From contig NZ_CP038437.2 in NCBI RefSeq assembly GCF_008329985.2, positions 1,550,001 through 1,614,000 on the forward strand: a DNA stretch of 64,000 nucleotides, written 5' to 3'. Below, one piece after another: positions 33,449 through 43,539 of the stretch. The stretch's first letter is position 1; each line of letters begins with the position of its first letter. Position numbers and translations under genes: made by a program. The notes under the pieces were generated by a model that saw nothing but the letters and a program-made list of their open reading frames with translations, was not told where the DNA came from and made no database searches. Source of the stretch: Halomonas binhaiensis. Its GTDB lineage: Bacteria > Pseudomonadota > Gammaproteobacteria > Pseudomonadales > Halomonadaceae.

Positions 33449-35302
33449 GTGGGACATTGCAACATTATGCTGAAACTTCTGCTGAGATACGGCCGTAGTG
33501 TCGCCAACCGGGCACCGGTCATAGGGCTGGCGGTGGTACTGTCCTTGGCAGCCCTAGGTAGTGCAAGCGCTCAGAACACGGGTGATCAAGCTGACATTCG
33601 CGTGCTGGTCGATGTGTCCGGCAGCATGAAGACAAATGATCCCAACCGTCTTGCAGTCAGTGCCATGGACATGCTGGTGGCTTTGCTGCCGAGTGGTGTT
33701 CATGCAGGCATTTGGACCTTTGGCGAGCATGTCGATAATCCCTTGCCTCTTGCCCCGGTGGAGGAAAGTTGGAAGAAACAGGCTCTGTCGCTGCCCCCGG
33801 CACTGCAGGATTATCAGCAGTACACTGATATCGAGGCCGCCTTGCGTGTCGCGGCGGCTTCTGATGGTCAGGGGCCACGCCATCTGGTTCTGATGACGGA
33901 TGGTGTGGTCGATCTTCCACCATCCCGTGGTGCCAAGCCTGCCATCGATGTGGCATCACGTCAGCGTATTCTTGACGCTATCTCCCCGGATCTGGTCAAC
34001 CAGGATACGGCAGTGCATGCCATTGCCTTTTCTGCTGGAGCAGACGCTGCCCTGGTCGAACGCCTGGCCCAGCAGTCCGGTGGCCTGGCGGCCGTTGTCG
34101 ATTCACCTGAGGAACTGTTGGGGGCCTTCCTCGATATCATCGGTCGTATACTGCCGACAGATCAGTTGCCACTGGACGGCAATCACTTCACGGTGAATGG
34201 CTCTGCTGATGAAATCGTGCCATTGATATTCCATGGGCCTGATGATGGCGGCAAGGTGACGCTGATCGCACCGGACGGTACTCGCTATAGCGCAGAATCC
34301 CCTCCGCCAGGTGGGAGTTGGCAGCAGGATCCACGTTTCGACCTGATTCGCGTGCCGAATCCACAGCAGGGTGAGTGGCGGATTGAAGGGCCTGTCGGCG
34401 AGGGGAGTCGGATCATGGTATCAGGTGGCTTGCGCCTGGCCACACAGTCGCTGCCGACCACACTGTACTCCAGCTTTGCTCTCCCTTTGCAGGCCTGGGT
34501 GGAAGGGGACTCTGACGCAGAGTTGCCTGAGAACCTGTCAATCACTGCTCGGTTGGTGGGGGACAATGAGGAAGCCCCGCAGAGCATCACTCTGAAACGT
34601 TCCTCCGATGGCCGTTTCAACGGTGTGCTGCCAGCGCCCCAGGGTACGGGCAATGCACGTCTGGTCATTGATGCCAAGGGCGATGATTTTCGTCGTCAGC
34701 GGATACAGGCGGTAAACATCCTGCCTGCCGTGGGGGCCGTGCAAAGCGAGGATGGGCAGCGGGTGATTCTGGTGGCTGAGCACCCTGAGCTGGATCGCGA
34801 CAACACGACATTCAGCAGTGATCTGCGGGGTGAAAACCTTGATGTCGACGCCACGGGCCGGAAGCGTTGGCAGATCGCGCTGCCGGAGATCGAGGAACAT
34901 TTGCGTCAGCCGCTGGAAATCGAAGCCACGGCACAGCTCGAGGATGGCGAGCATCGCTGGAAGCTGGCGACAGTCTGGCTCAATGCCGATGAAGTGGTTG
35001 GCATCGATCGCGCAACGGCTGGGCCGACCCTGGCAGGCGAGCGTTTTGCGGAGGCTGATCAGTCAGCCCCGCCGGCAGAGGACTCCTTGGCTGATCGATT
35101 CGTTGCCCTGGTCAATGAAGGGCCTCGGCGTCTGATGGACTGGTGGCAGGCAGGGCACCCGGGCCTCGAGGAGACGATTGAACGCGCCGTGAATGACATA
35201 CGTGTATGGATTGGCGTCGCTGTCGTGTTGCTGTTGATGGTGTGGAGCCGCTGGCGGCGGAGGCGTGTGATGTCCCGGAAACGGCAGGAGCCGCATGTGT
35301 GA
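33449..35302 (+). CDS. von Willebrand factor A domain protein, membrane-anchored
   Basis: A signal peptide ends at about residue 41 (ASA before QN). A vWA domain follows with the MIDAS motif DVSGSMK near residue 54 and LMTDGV near 148, placing a metal-dependent adhesion fold in the periplasm. A beta-rich middle region runs from about 240 to 530, and a C-terminal transmembrane helix (about 585-603) ends in an RWRRRR basic tail. GTG 33449 has AAGGGG upstream; ATG 33467 is an alternative start. Such proteins often act in complex assembly or as surface sensors, but the partner is unknown. Confidence 0.82.
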   Translation: MGHCNIMLKLLLRYGRSVANRAPVIGLAVVLSLAALGSASAQNTGDQADIRVLVDVSGSMKTNDPNRLAVSAMDMLVALLPSGVHAGIWTFGEHVDNPLPLAPVEESWKKQALSLPPALQDYQQYTDIEAALRVAAASDGQGPRHLVLMTDGVVDLPPSRGAKPAIDVASRQRILDAISPDLVNQDTAVHAIAFSAGADAALVERLAQQSGGLAAVVDSPEELLGAFLDIIGRILPTDQLPLDGNHFTVNGSADEIVPLIFHGPDDGGKVTLIAPDGTRYSAESPPPGGSWQQDPRFDLIRVPNPQQGEWRIEGPVGEGSRIMVSGGLRLATQSLPTTLYSSFALPLQAWVEGDSDAELPENLSITARLVGDNEEAPQSITLKRSSDGRFNGVLPAPQGTGNARLVIDAKGDDFRRQRIQAVNILPAVGAVQSEDGQRVILVAEHPELDRDNTTFSSDLRGENLDVDATGRKRWQIALPEIEEHLRQPLEIEATAQLEDGEHRWKLATVWLNADEVVGIDRATAGPTLAGERFAEADQSAPPAEDSLADRFVALVNEGPRRLMDWWQAGHPGLEETIERAVNDIRVWIGVAVVLLLMVWSRWRRRRVMSRKRQEPHV

Positions 35303-35412
35303 TCAACAGGGCCCGCTTTGGTATCGCAGTGTCTCTTTACTGTCGAAGAGACCTGCCAGACAAGATATGCCCTGGCCAATGCCAGGGCATATGATGGAGC
35401 AGGGGCGAGGAA

Positions 35413-35556
35413 TCATGTCTTCTGACTTGAGAACAGATATTTGACCAGGGCTGCAATGCCTAGCCCGAGCAGTGCCAGAAAGGCTATCCCCACGACCGGC
35501 ATCAGCCATCCCATTGAACCCATCATCATGGAACAGTCTTGTACTGCACCATTCAT
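35413..35556 (-). CDS. Small single-pass membrane protein (47 residues)
   Basis: The reverse strand encodes a 47-residue protein starting MNGAVQDCSMMMGSMGW, followed by one hydrophobic helix (about residues 18-38) and the polar end FSSQKT. GGGGGTG lies about 6 bp before the ATG at 35556. Met-rich short membrane proteins of this kind accompany metal or stress systems, but I cannot name it. A longer frame from 35598 is possible, with no binding site. Confidence 0.5.
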   Translation of the reverse strand: MNGAVQDCSMMMGSMGWLMPVVGIAFLALLGLGIAALVKYLFSSQKT

Positions 35557-35719
35557 GGCCGCACCCCCAAGTGCTGATTGAGTCACTACATGGTGCAACC
35601 TGGGGGCAGGGCATAGGTCAATAGTCGTTACGAAATAGCCACCACTACATACAAGTCGCCAATGGTGATGAGGCCAGCCGGGTTAGGCACTCAAGTCCTC
35701 ATTCATGGTCCCCGGGCGC

Positions 35720-36103
35720 TTAATTGGTGCCTTGAGCCAATTCCTTCACGCGATTGGCCAGTTCAGGGTCTGACTGGACCGCGTTGCCGATGGCGCCATA
35801 GGTATTGGCATCGAGTCCTTTGCTCTCTACCACTCCGACCATCTTGTTATTGGCTTCCTGCATCAGCGATTGTTTTTCAGCATCGCTGGGAGCCTGTTGA
35901 ATGCGTGGATTGTACTCCTCGATTAACCCGCGCAGTTCACGGGAAGCATCGACAAACTGCTGCAACTGCTCATCCGTGAAGTTTGCGGCCGGGGCCTGGG
36001 CCTGCGTGAGGGCACTGCCAGCTTCCTGCGCATGAGCTGTCGCACTCATCAGTCCAATGCTCAGTACTGCTGCGGTCAACAGCGTAGTGATACCTTGCCG
36101 CAT
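35720..36103 (-). CDS. DUF4168-domain secreted protein
   Basis: A 127-residue protein with a signal peptide (MRQGITTLLTAAVLSIG, cleavage after AHA near residue 25) and a helical DUF4168 domain with FTDEQLQQFVDASRELRGL (about 42-60) and a C-terminal ANTYGAIGNAVQSDPELANRV. DUF4168 proteins are periplasmic; their job is not defined. It has GGAGTATTTC before the ATG. It is divergent from the YafJ-type gene with a 258-bp gap that shows only a weak CCTGCAT/ATGCAGG stem at 36246-36279. Confidence 0.85.
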   Translation of the reverse strand: MRQGITTLLTAAVLSIGLMSATAHAQEAGSALTQAQAPAANFTDEQLQQFVDASRELRGLIEEYNPRIQQAPSDAEKQSLMQEANNKMVGVVESKGLDANTYGAIGNAVQSDPELANRVKELAQGTN

Positions 36104-36361
36104 GAAATACTCCTAACATTTGTATGAACCCACCACCCTATCAATCACACTATCGCGTCACCACCGCATCTCAATGACATCTACAGTAAAATTATGAAAA
36201 TTTGCGACAGGTCATGTCGGATAAAGCGTCAACCGCTATTAGATGCCTGCATACTCGCTGGAAACGCAAGTGATGCAGGTTTGTGAGACACTAGAAATAT
36301 CATGTGGCAGCAGGTTGTTTAATCTGCTGAATGGAAAGGCGGATTTCGAGGATAAGCGTTC

Positions 36362-37162
36362 ATGTGCGAGTTGCTGGGTATGAGTGCGAACGTGCCCACA
36401 GATATCTGCTTCAGCTTTACCGGCTTCCTGCGCCGTGGCGGGGATACTGGGCCCCATCGTGATGGCTGGGGGATCGCATTCTATGAGCAAGGTGGCTATC
36501 GCGAATTTCGTGATCCTTTTCCCTCCGTCGATTCGGCCATCGCGCGGCTGATCTGTGACTACCCAATCAAGTCGAACATTGTCATCAGCCATATTCGTCA
36601 GGCCAACGTTGGCCAGGTGCGCCTGGCCAATACTCATCCCTTTACTCGCGAGATGTGGGGCCAGCCCTGGTGTTATGCCCACAACGGCCAATTGGAAGAG
36701 TGGCAGGCCTTGCCGTTGAGTTTCTATCGCCCGGTGGGATCGACGGATAGCGAACATGCCTTCTGCTGGCTAATGGGCGAGCTGCGCAAGTGCTACCCGG
36801 ACCCTCCTGAAGATCGCTCTGGATTGTGGCAGAGACTGCATGAGCTATGCGAGGAACTGCGTCGTCTTGGTGTGTTCAACCTGATGCTGGCGGATGGCGA
36901 ATATCTCTACACTTTCTGTTCGACCAAGCTGGCGCATATCACGCGTCGCGCACCTTTTGGAGAGGCGAATCTGGCGGATGCGGAGATGGTGGTGAACTTT
37001 GCTGAACACACGACGCCGAATGACGTAGTGTCGGTCCTGGCGACGGAGCCCCTGACCGACAATGAAGAATGGGTCCGGATGCTTCCCGGTGAGCTGCTGG
37101 TCTGGCGTGATGGTGTCATAGTGGCGCGTTTTGTTGCTGGGCAGGATGAGAGTGTCGTTTAA
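36362..37162 (+). CDS. Class II glutamine amidotransferase (YafJ type)
   Basis: A 266-residue protein that begins MCELLGMS; Cys2 is the glutaminase nucleophile of the N-terminal nucleophile fold after Met removal. The HRDGWGIAFY segment near 36-45, SHIRQANVG near 76-84 and the YAHNGQLEEW segment near 105-114 hold the conserved Arg, Asn and Gly residues. The acceptor substrate is unknown in YafJ; it could release ammonia or hydrolyse gamma-glutamyl amides. It is monocistronic. Confidence 0.88.
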   Translation: MCELLGMSANVPTDICFSFTGFLRRGGDTGPHRDGWGIAFYEQGGYREFRDPFPSVDSAIARLICDYPIKSNIVISHIRQANVGQVRLANTHPFTREMWGQPWCYAHNGQLEEWQALPLSFYRPVGSTDSEHAFCWLMGELRKCYPDPPEDRSGLWQRLHELCEELRRLGVFNLMLADGEYLYTFCSTKLAHITRRAPFGEANLADAEMVVNFAEHTTPNDVVSVLATEPLTDNEEWVRMLPGELLVWRDGVIVARFVAGQDESVV

Positions 37163-37184
37163 GTTGACCCATTATTTACGTGAG

Positions 37185-37204
37185 TTTAAAACGAAAGTTT
37201 AAAT
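37185..37204. promoter_or_regulatory. PsrA-like site AAAC-GAAA-GTTT upstream of fadD
   Basis: AAAC (37189-37192) and GTTT (37197-37200) are inverted halves with four bases between them, set in TTTAAAACGAAAGTTTAAAT. This is the core of PsrA/FadR-type TetR operators described in pseudomonads for fatty-acid genes. It lies about 140 bp before the fadD start. A matching core stands before the acyl-CoA dehydrogenase gene at 60331-60352. Confidence 0.45.
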
Positions 37205-37342
37205 CATCTGTATTACGGATGGGTAGCGAGTACGCTATCGTAACGACTCTTTGAGTGATGGCTACGTCATAGCCACTACGCTATAACAACAATCACGCCA
37301 CAGTATCAGGCCCATCTTGAGCCTGGATAATGGAGAATGCCC

Positions 37343-39022
37343 ATGAGCGAGAATGCCAGCGAAGCGCTTATCAAGGGAGCGGCCCTGGAGGGCCTCGACG
37401 AATATCATTCCGTGATGGATATCTTCCATCGTTCGGCCAAGCGCTTTGCCGATCACACGGCCTTCTCCTGCATGGGCAAGTCGCTGAGTTATGCGGACCT
37501 TGATCGATTGTCCGGGGATTTTGCTGCCTGGTTGCAGCAGGAAACAGACCTTGAGCCTGGCGATCGCATCGTTATCCAGTTACCGAACCTGCTGCAATAT
37601 CCCGTCGCTGTCTTTGGCGCCATCCGTGCGGGCCTGGTGGTGGTCAACACCAACCCGCTCTACACCGAACGTGAGATGGAGCATCAATTCAAGGACTCTG
37701 GTGCCAAGGCCATTCTGATTCTGGCCAACATGGCCGACAAGCTCGAAAAGGTCCTGCCTGCGACAGATATCAAGCATGTGCTGATCACCGAGATTGGAGA
37801 TCTGCATGATTTTCCCAAGCGACAGCTGATCAATGCGGTGGTCAAGTACGTCAAGAAGATGGTGCCGGGCTATTCGTTACCTAAGGCAGTATCGTTTCGC
37901 CAGGCGCTGGCGCGAGGAGCAAAGCATCGTCATGAAGAAGTCCAGCGCGAGCTGGATGACATTGCGGTATTGCAATATACCGGCGGAACGACAGGAGTGG
38001 CCAAGGGCACGATGCTGACCCATCGTAATCTCGTGGCCAACATGCTCCAGGCCAAGCAGGCCATTGGTGTCGGGTTGAAGGAAGGTCATGAACTGATTGT
38101 GGCACCGTTACCGGTCTACCACATCTATACCTTTACGGTGAATTGCCTGTTCCTGCTGGAGGGTGGCCACCACTCATTGTTGATTACCAACCCCCGGGAC
38201 CTGCCCAATTTCATCAAGGAGTTGAAGAAGACTCCTTTCACGGGCTTTGTTGGCCTTAATACGCTGTTCAATGCACTGTGCAATCGTGAAGATTTCCGCA
38301 GTCTGGATTTCTCACGTCTACACCTGACCATTTCCGGTGGCATGGCACTGACCTTGGCTGCCGCTGAGCGTTGGAAGGAGGTGACAGGCTGTCCCATCGC
38401 CGAAGGTTATGGGTTGACCGAGACCTCGCCCATCGTCAGTTTCAACCCCATTGAGGCTATTCAACTGGGCACCATCGGTGTACCGATGGCGGGTACTGAG
38501 CTGAAGATTGTCGGCCCTGAAGGTGGGACGTTGTCCCTGGACGAACCCGGTGAGCTATGCGTGCGCGGCCCCCAGGTGATGAAAGGCTACTGGCAGCGGG
38601 ACGACGAAACGACCAAGGTCATTGACCAGGATGGCTTCCTGCGCACGGGAGATATCGCATTGATTCAGCCGGATGGCTATGTGCGTATCGTCGATCGCAA
38701 GAAAGACATGATTCTGGTATCCGGCTTCAATGTCTATCCCAACGAGATCGAGGATGTCGTTGCCACGCATCCCGGTGTGGTGGAATCCTGCGCGGTGGGA
38801 GTCCCTGACGATGATAGCGGTGAAGTGATCAAGCTGTTTGTCGTGTCCAGGGATCCTGATCTTGATGCGGCATCGTTGCGTGCCTGGTGCAAGGGAAAGC
38901 TGACCGGCTACAAGGTGCCGAAGCTGGTCGTGTTCCGCGATGAACTGCCCAAGACCAATGTGGGTAAAGTGCTGCGTCGGCAACTGCGCGATGAACCCGA
39001 TCCGGAAACCCGCAATGGCTGA
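37343..39022 (+). CDS. fadD: Long-chain fatty acid--CoA ligase
   Basis: ATP-dependent activation of fatty acids at the inner face of the membrane. The 559-residue protein has the AMP-binding P-loop YTGGTTGVAKG near 213-223, the GYGLTETSP motif near 352, LRTGDIA near 435, the VSGFNVYPNEIED hinge near 460 and the catalytic Lys in TNVGKVLRR near the C-terminus. Start ATG 37343 has GGAG 7 bp upstream; ATG 37337 is too close to it. The gene stands alone before hrpA. A PsrA-like palindrome precedes it. Confidence 0.95.
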   Translation: MSENASEALIKGAALEGLDEYHSVMDIFHRSAKRFADHTAFSCMGKSLSYADLDRLSGDFAAWLQQETDLEPGDRIVIQLPNLLQYPVAVFGAIRAGLVVVNTNPLYTEREMEHQFKDSGAKAILILANMADKLEKVLPATDIKHVLITEIGDLHDFPKRQLINAVVKYVKKMVPGYSLPKAVSFRQALARGAKHRHEEVQRELDDIAVLQYTGGTTGVAKGTMLTHRNLVANMLQAKQAIGVGLKEGHELIVAPLPVYHIYTFTVNCLFLLEGGHHSLLITNPRDLPNFIKELKKTPFTGFVGLNTLFNALCNREDFRSLDFSRLHLTISGGMALTLAAAERWKEVTGCPIAEGYGLTETSPIVSFNPIEAIQLGTIGVPMAGTELKIVGPEGGTLSLDEPGELCVRGPQVMKGYWQRDDETTKVIDQDGFLRTGDIALIQPDGYVRIVDRKKDMILVSGFNVYPNEIEDVVATHPGVVESCAVGVPDDDSGEVIKLFVVSRDPDLDAASLRAWCKGKLTGYKVPKLVVFRDELPKTNVGKVLRRQLRDEPDPETRNG

Positions 39023-39342
39023 AAGCTCATGACAGCTTGGAACGCTGCCCAAGGGCTCTGACAGATTGGGAGCTGCCGACACATAAAGACGCTGCGCAGC
39101 GGGATTGTTGGCTGAGAAGCCCATGTCAGCGTTACAATGATCTTCTTTTACTCGACGATTCACGTCAGGTTTCCCGATCAAGATGAAGGGAGCGGACGTG
39201 AATCGCTCGTCTGAGGGTACTGGTAAACAGTGGTATTCGCCCCGTTCGTCGGCACCCTTGTCTTTTAGCATGTCACCCTGACAGGCCGCGTGGCTTGTGT
39301 GGCATGTCTTGATGATTTCCATTTGGAGCCCTCGATTTCGAC
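39023..39342. other. Gap between fadD and hrpA
   Basis: A 320-bp stretch in which I see no gene, terminator or repeat I can support. It must contain the hrpA promoter. Open frames on the reverse strand across it are shadows with no family resemblance. Confidence 0.4.
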
Positions 39343-42300
39343 GTGAGCACCGATACTTCCTCTACTTCTGTACACTCCGACCAGTTGACCCTGCTCAAGC
39401 AGCTTTCCGCCAGCCTGGAGGATGTGATGCTGCGTGACCGGCCCACCCTGGCCAAGCGTCTGGCAGGGTTGCAGCGTCGGGTCCGTGAGGGCAAGCCCGT
39501 GGACCGCGGACTCAAGGAAGTGCGTGACCAGTTGGCGCGTTCCCGACAACGCCTGGAGGAGCGCCGTACACGCTCGGTACATCTGGAATATCCGGAGTCG
39601 CTGCCAGTAGCCGCTCGGCGTGAGGATATCCTCAAGGCGCTGGCATCCCATCAAGTGGTGGTGGTGGCAGGTGAAACGGGTTCGGGCAAGACGACTCAGC
39701 TACCCAAGCTGTGTCTCGAGCTGGGACTCGGGCGCAAGGGGTTGATCGGACATACCCAACCCAGGCGCTTGGCAGCACGTTCCGTGGCGAATCGCCTGGC
39801 TGAGGAAATGCAGGTCAATCTGGGCGAGCAGGTCGGTTATCAGGTGCGTTTCACTGATCAGACTGATGAAGGCACCCTGGTCAAATTGATGACCGACGGT
39901 ATCCTGCTGGCCGAAACCCGCCACGATCCAGATCTTCGTCGCTATGACACGCTGATCATCGATGAGGCCCACGAGCGCAGTCTCAACATCGACTTTCTGC
40001 TTGGCTACCTCAAGCGTCTGTTGCAACGGCGTGATGATCTCAAGGTGATCATCACCTCAGCGACCATCGATGTGCAGCGTTTCAGCGAGCACTTTGCTCA
40101 AGTGGGGGCGGATGGTGTCAAGCGCCCAGCGCCAGTCGTCGAGGTCTCGGGGCGTACCTATCCGGTAGAGGTGCGTTATCGGCCCTTGATGCGTGATGCC
40201 GAGGACGAGGAAGACCTCACTCTGAGCGAAGGCATCCTTCACGCGGTGGAGGAAATCGATGGCATTGAGCGGGAAAAACGCTGGTTCCATGGTCCCAGGG
40301 ACATTCTGGTGTTTCTGCCCGGGGAACGGGAAATTCGTGAAGTAGCGGATGTATTGCGTCGCGCGGATCTCAAAAGCACAGAAGTGCTGCCGCTTTATGC
40401 ACGCCTTTCCAATGCCGAGCAGAATCGGGTGTTTGCACCCCACAGTGGGCGGCGGATTGTACTGGCTACCAACGTTGCTGAAACATCTCTGACAGTCCCA
40501 GGCATCCGCTATGTGGTCGATCCGGGGCTGGTTCGTATCAGCCGCTACAGCTATCGTGCCAAGATTCAGCGCCTGCCGGTCGAGCCGGTAAGCCAGGCCA
40601 GTGCCAATCAACGCAAGGGGCGCTGTGGACGAGTCGCGGAAGGGGTCTGCATTCGCCTCTATGATGAAGAGGATTACCTGTCGCGCCCGGAGTTCACGGA
40701 CCCGGAGATTCGTCGCACGAACCTGGCCTCGGTGATCTTGTCGATGTTGTCGCTCAAGCTTGGCGACATCGAAGACTTTCCCTTCATCGACCCTCCGGAT
40801 TCTCGTTTTATCACCGATGGCCTGCGTCTGCTGTATGAGCTGGGTGCGGTGGATGAGCGCAATCGGCTTTCGCCTGTTGGTCGTAGTCTGGCACGCCTGC
40901 CTATCGATCCACGCCTGGCGCGCATGGTGCTGGCCGCCGAGAAAGAGGGCGCTCTGCGCGACGTGCTGGTGGTGGTCTCTGCATTGGCCGTACAGGATCC
41001 TCGCGATCGACCGGCAGAAAAACGCGAGGCGGCCGATCAGGCCCATCGCCGCTGGCAGGATCCCGACTCCGACTTTCTCGCACTGTTGAACCTGTGGAAT
41101 GGCTTCGAACAGGCCCGTGAAGAGCTGTCCGGCAACCGTCTGCGACGTTGGTGCAAGCAGCACTACTTGAGCTATCTGCGCCTGCGTGAATGGCATGATA
41201 CCTTCCGCCAGCTACGTCAGTTGCTACGCGATATGGATATCCAGGTGCCTCCACCTGAACCGAGGAAGGCTGACACTGGCGATGGCGACGAGAGCATTGC
41301 CGAGGCCAGTCGTGAGCAGGTTCGTCGCAACAGTGCGGCGATGCATCGTGCCTTGCTGACGGGCTTGCTGTCTCACCTTGGCACGGTGACCGAGAATCGA
41401 GAGTATCTCGGTGCGCGCAATCGAAAATTCGTGATCCATCCGTCTTCGGGGCTGGCCAAGAAATCACCCAAGTGGGTGATGGCGGTCGAGCTGGTGGAAA
41501 CATCCCGGCTGTTTGCCAGGATGGTCGCGCGCATAGAGCCGCAGTGGATCGAGCCACTTGCTGGGCATCTGGTCAAGCGCAGCTACAGCGAGCCGCACTG
41601 GGAAATGAAGCGGGCCCAGGTGGTGGCTTTTGAGCAGGTGACCTTGTTCGGCCTGCCCGTCGTTACTCGGCGCAAGGTGCATTATGGGCCCATTGCGCAG
41701 AAGGAATCTCGCGAGATCTTCATTCGCCGTGCGTTGGTGGAAGGTGAGTTCCGCACCAAAGGGACGTTCTTTGCTTACAACAGAGCATTGATCGAGGAAG
41801 TCGTTGATCTGGAGGATCGTGCACGGCGTCGTGACATTCTTGTCGACGAAGACACGCTCTATGATTTCTACGCCGAGCGATTGCCTGACGGTATCGTCAA
41901 CGGCAAAGGGTTCGAGGCGTGGCGCAAGCAGGCTGAACACGATGATCCGGGGCTGCTCAAGTTTGACCGTCAAGCACTGTTGGCTCGGGGAGCCGAAGAG
42001 GTCACGCAAGAGCAGTATCCCGATGCGCTCGACATCGATGGTGTGCGTTTCCCCCTGGCCTATCACTTTGCGCCTGGCGCAGAGGACGATGGTGTGACCA
42101 TGACAGTACCGGCTGCCATGCTGTCGCAGTTGGATCCTGCCCGTCTGGAGTGGCTGGTGCCAGGACTGCTGCGGGACAAGTGCATCGCGTTGCTCAAGTC
42201 TCTGCCCAAGTCGATTCGACGTCAGGTCGTGCCAATCCCCGACTGGGTCGATGCCGCACTGGAAGCCATGGTGCCAGGCAATAATAGCTTGTGTGAGGCC

Positions 42301-43368
42301 TTGGGAGAGTTCCTGCGGGTCAAGACCGGCGTACGCTTGCACATGGACGACTGGCGTCTGGACCAGTTGGAGTCGCATCTGGTCATGAATATCCGAGTGG
42401 TCGATCACAAGGGCAAGGTGCTTGGCCAAGGGCGTGATCTACGGGCGCTGGAACAGCGCTTCGAAGCCGCTGCTGGCGAAGGAGCGCGAGCCCTGGCCAA
42501 GGCGGTGGAGCAACATGACAGGATGGAAGCGTTTCCCAGTGAGCCGCTGGCCGAGTCACGGGTCACGACTCAGGCAGGCATTCGTGTCGAAGCTTTCCCG
42601 GCATTGGTCCCGGACGGAGAGCAGCTCAAGCTCGAATTGTTTGATCATCCAGGCAAGGCCAGGGTTGCGCAGCGTTCCGGCGTGGTAGCGGCGGCCATGA
42701 AGCGTTTGCCTGATCAGGTGCGGGCCATCGAGCGGTTACCGGGCATACCGGCTTGTGCGTTGCTGTTCACCAAGGTAGGAAGCAAGCAACAACTGGTCGA
42801 TGATGTGGTCAAGGCGGTGTTTTCCCAGGTAGTGGCAGTGGAACCTCTGCCGCGCAGCCATGCCGAACTGGAGCAGCGTCTCGAGGACGTGCGTGCAGAA
42901 CTGGTGCCATTCGCTGAAACTCTCATTGCTACGCTCAAGCAAGCACTGGAAGGGCATCTGACGGTCACCAAGGCGCTGAAGGGTAATCTCAGCCTGGCGC
43001 TGGCCCTGGTATACAGTGATCTCAAGGCCCAGATGCAACGCTTGGTATATCCCGGCTTCGTTACTCGAGCAGGGGCCTGGCTGGAGGCGTATCCGCGCTA
43101 CATGGAAGCAGCTATCTTGCGCCTGGAAAAAGCGCCCAGAGAGCGGATGCGCGACCAGATGCACATGCAAGTGGTGCAGGAGTTCGAATCGAAGCTGGTG
43201 GCGCGTCGGGAAGCCCAGCGCCGCGGTCAGTTTGAGGACCCGGAATTGGTCGAGTTTGGCTGGTGGATCGAGGAACTGAGGGTATCGTTGTTTGCTCAGC
43301 AACTGGGAACCGCCATGCCAGTATCGGAGAAGCGCTTGCAGAAACGCTGGGCAGAGTTGACCGGGTGA
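39343..43368 (+). CDS. hrpA: ATP-dependent RNA helicase HrpA
   Basis: A 1341-residue DEAH-box helicase close to the E. coli length of about 1300. Motif I GETGSGKTTQ is near residue 110, motif II DEAHERS near 208, motif III SAT near 240, and the motif VI region NQRKGRCGRVAEG near 422. The helicase-associated and OB-fold domains and the HrpA-specific C-terminal DUF3418 region (about 750-1340) follow. The family rescues stalled or collided ribosomes. GTG start at 39343; GGAG lies 13 bp upstream, so slightly distant. Confidence 0.96.
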   Translation: MSTDTSSTSVHSDQLTLLKQLSASLEDVMLRDRPTLAKRLAGLQRRVREGKPVDRGLKEVRDQLARSRQRLEERRTRSVHLEYPESLPVAARREDILKALASHQVVVVAGETGSGKTTQLPKLCLELGLGRKGLIGHTQPRRLAARSVANRLAEEMQVNLGEQVGYQVRFTDQTDEGTLVKLMTDGILLAETRHDPDLRRYDTLIIDEAHERSLNIDFLLGYLKRLLQRRDDLKVIITSATIDVQRFSEHFAQVGADGVKRPAPVVEVSGRTYPVEVRYRPLMRDAEDEEDLTLSEGILHAVEEIDGIEREKRWFHGPRDILVFLPGEREIREVADVLRRADLKSTEVLPLYARLSNAEQNRVFAPHSGRRIVLATNVAETSLTVPGIRYVVDPGLVRISRYSYRAKIQRLPVEPVSQASANQRKGRCGRVAEGVCIRLYDEEDYLSRPEFTDPEIRRTNLASVILSMLSLKLGDIEDFPFIDPPDSRFITDGLRLLYELGAVDERNRLSPVGRSLARLPIDPRLARMVLAAEKEGALRDVLVVVSALAVQDPRDRPAEKREAADQAHRRWQDPDSDFLALLNLWNGFEQAREELSGNRLRRWCKQHYLSYLRLREWHDTFRQLRQLLRDMDIQVPPPEPRKADTGDGDESIAEASREQVRRNSAAMHRALLTGLLSHLGTVTENREYLGARNRKFVIHPSSGLAKKSPKWVMAVELVETSRLFARMVARIEPQWIEPLAGHLVKRSYSEPHWEMKRAQVVAFEQVTLFGLPVVTRRKVHYGPIAQKESREIFIRRALVEGEFRTKGTFFAYNRALIEEVVDLEDRARRRDILVDEDTLYDFYAERLPDGIVNGKGFEAWRKQAEHDDPGLLKFDRQALLARGAEEVTQEQYPDALDIDGVRFPLAYHFAPGAEDDGVTMTVPAAMLSQLDPARLEWLVPGLLRDKCIALLKSLPKSIRRQVVPIPDWVDAALEAMVPGNNSLCEALGEFLRVKTGVRLHMDDWRLDQLESHLVMNIRVVDHKGKVLGQGRDLRALEQRFEAAAGEGARALAKAVEQHDRMEAFPSEPLAESRVTTQAGIRVEAFPALVPDGEQLKLELFDHPGKARVAQRSGVVAAAMKRLPDQVRAIERLPGIPACALLFTKVGSKQQLVDDVVKAVFSQVVAVEPLPRSHAELEQRLEDVRAELVPFAETLIATLKQALEGHLTVTKALKGNLSLALALVYSDLKAQMQRLVYPGFVTRAGAWLEAYPRYMEAAILRLEKAPRERMRDQMHMQVVQEFESKLVARREAQRRGQFEDPELVEFGWWIEELRVSLFAQQLGTAMPVSEKRLQKRWAELTG

Positions 43369-43539
43369 ATGGCAACCCGCTGATGGGGAAATATTGTGCA
43401 ATGTCAGGAAAGTCGGGAAATAAACGACTAAGCATGTATCTATGCTGATGAAGGTTTATGCATAGAGAAGGATAGTGCGCAGAGACGGTTGGTGTGCTGC
43501 GAAGGATGGTTGCGTTGCTGCAGCCCATAGGAGATAGGC

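Noticed and set aside
40057..41196. 379-codon reverse-strand frame inside hrpA
   Set aside because: Shadow of the helicase core; no family resemblance and no ribosome binding site.
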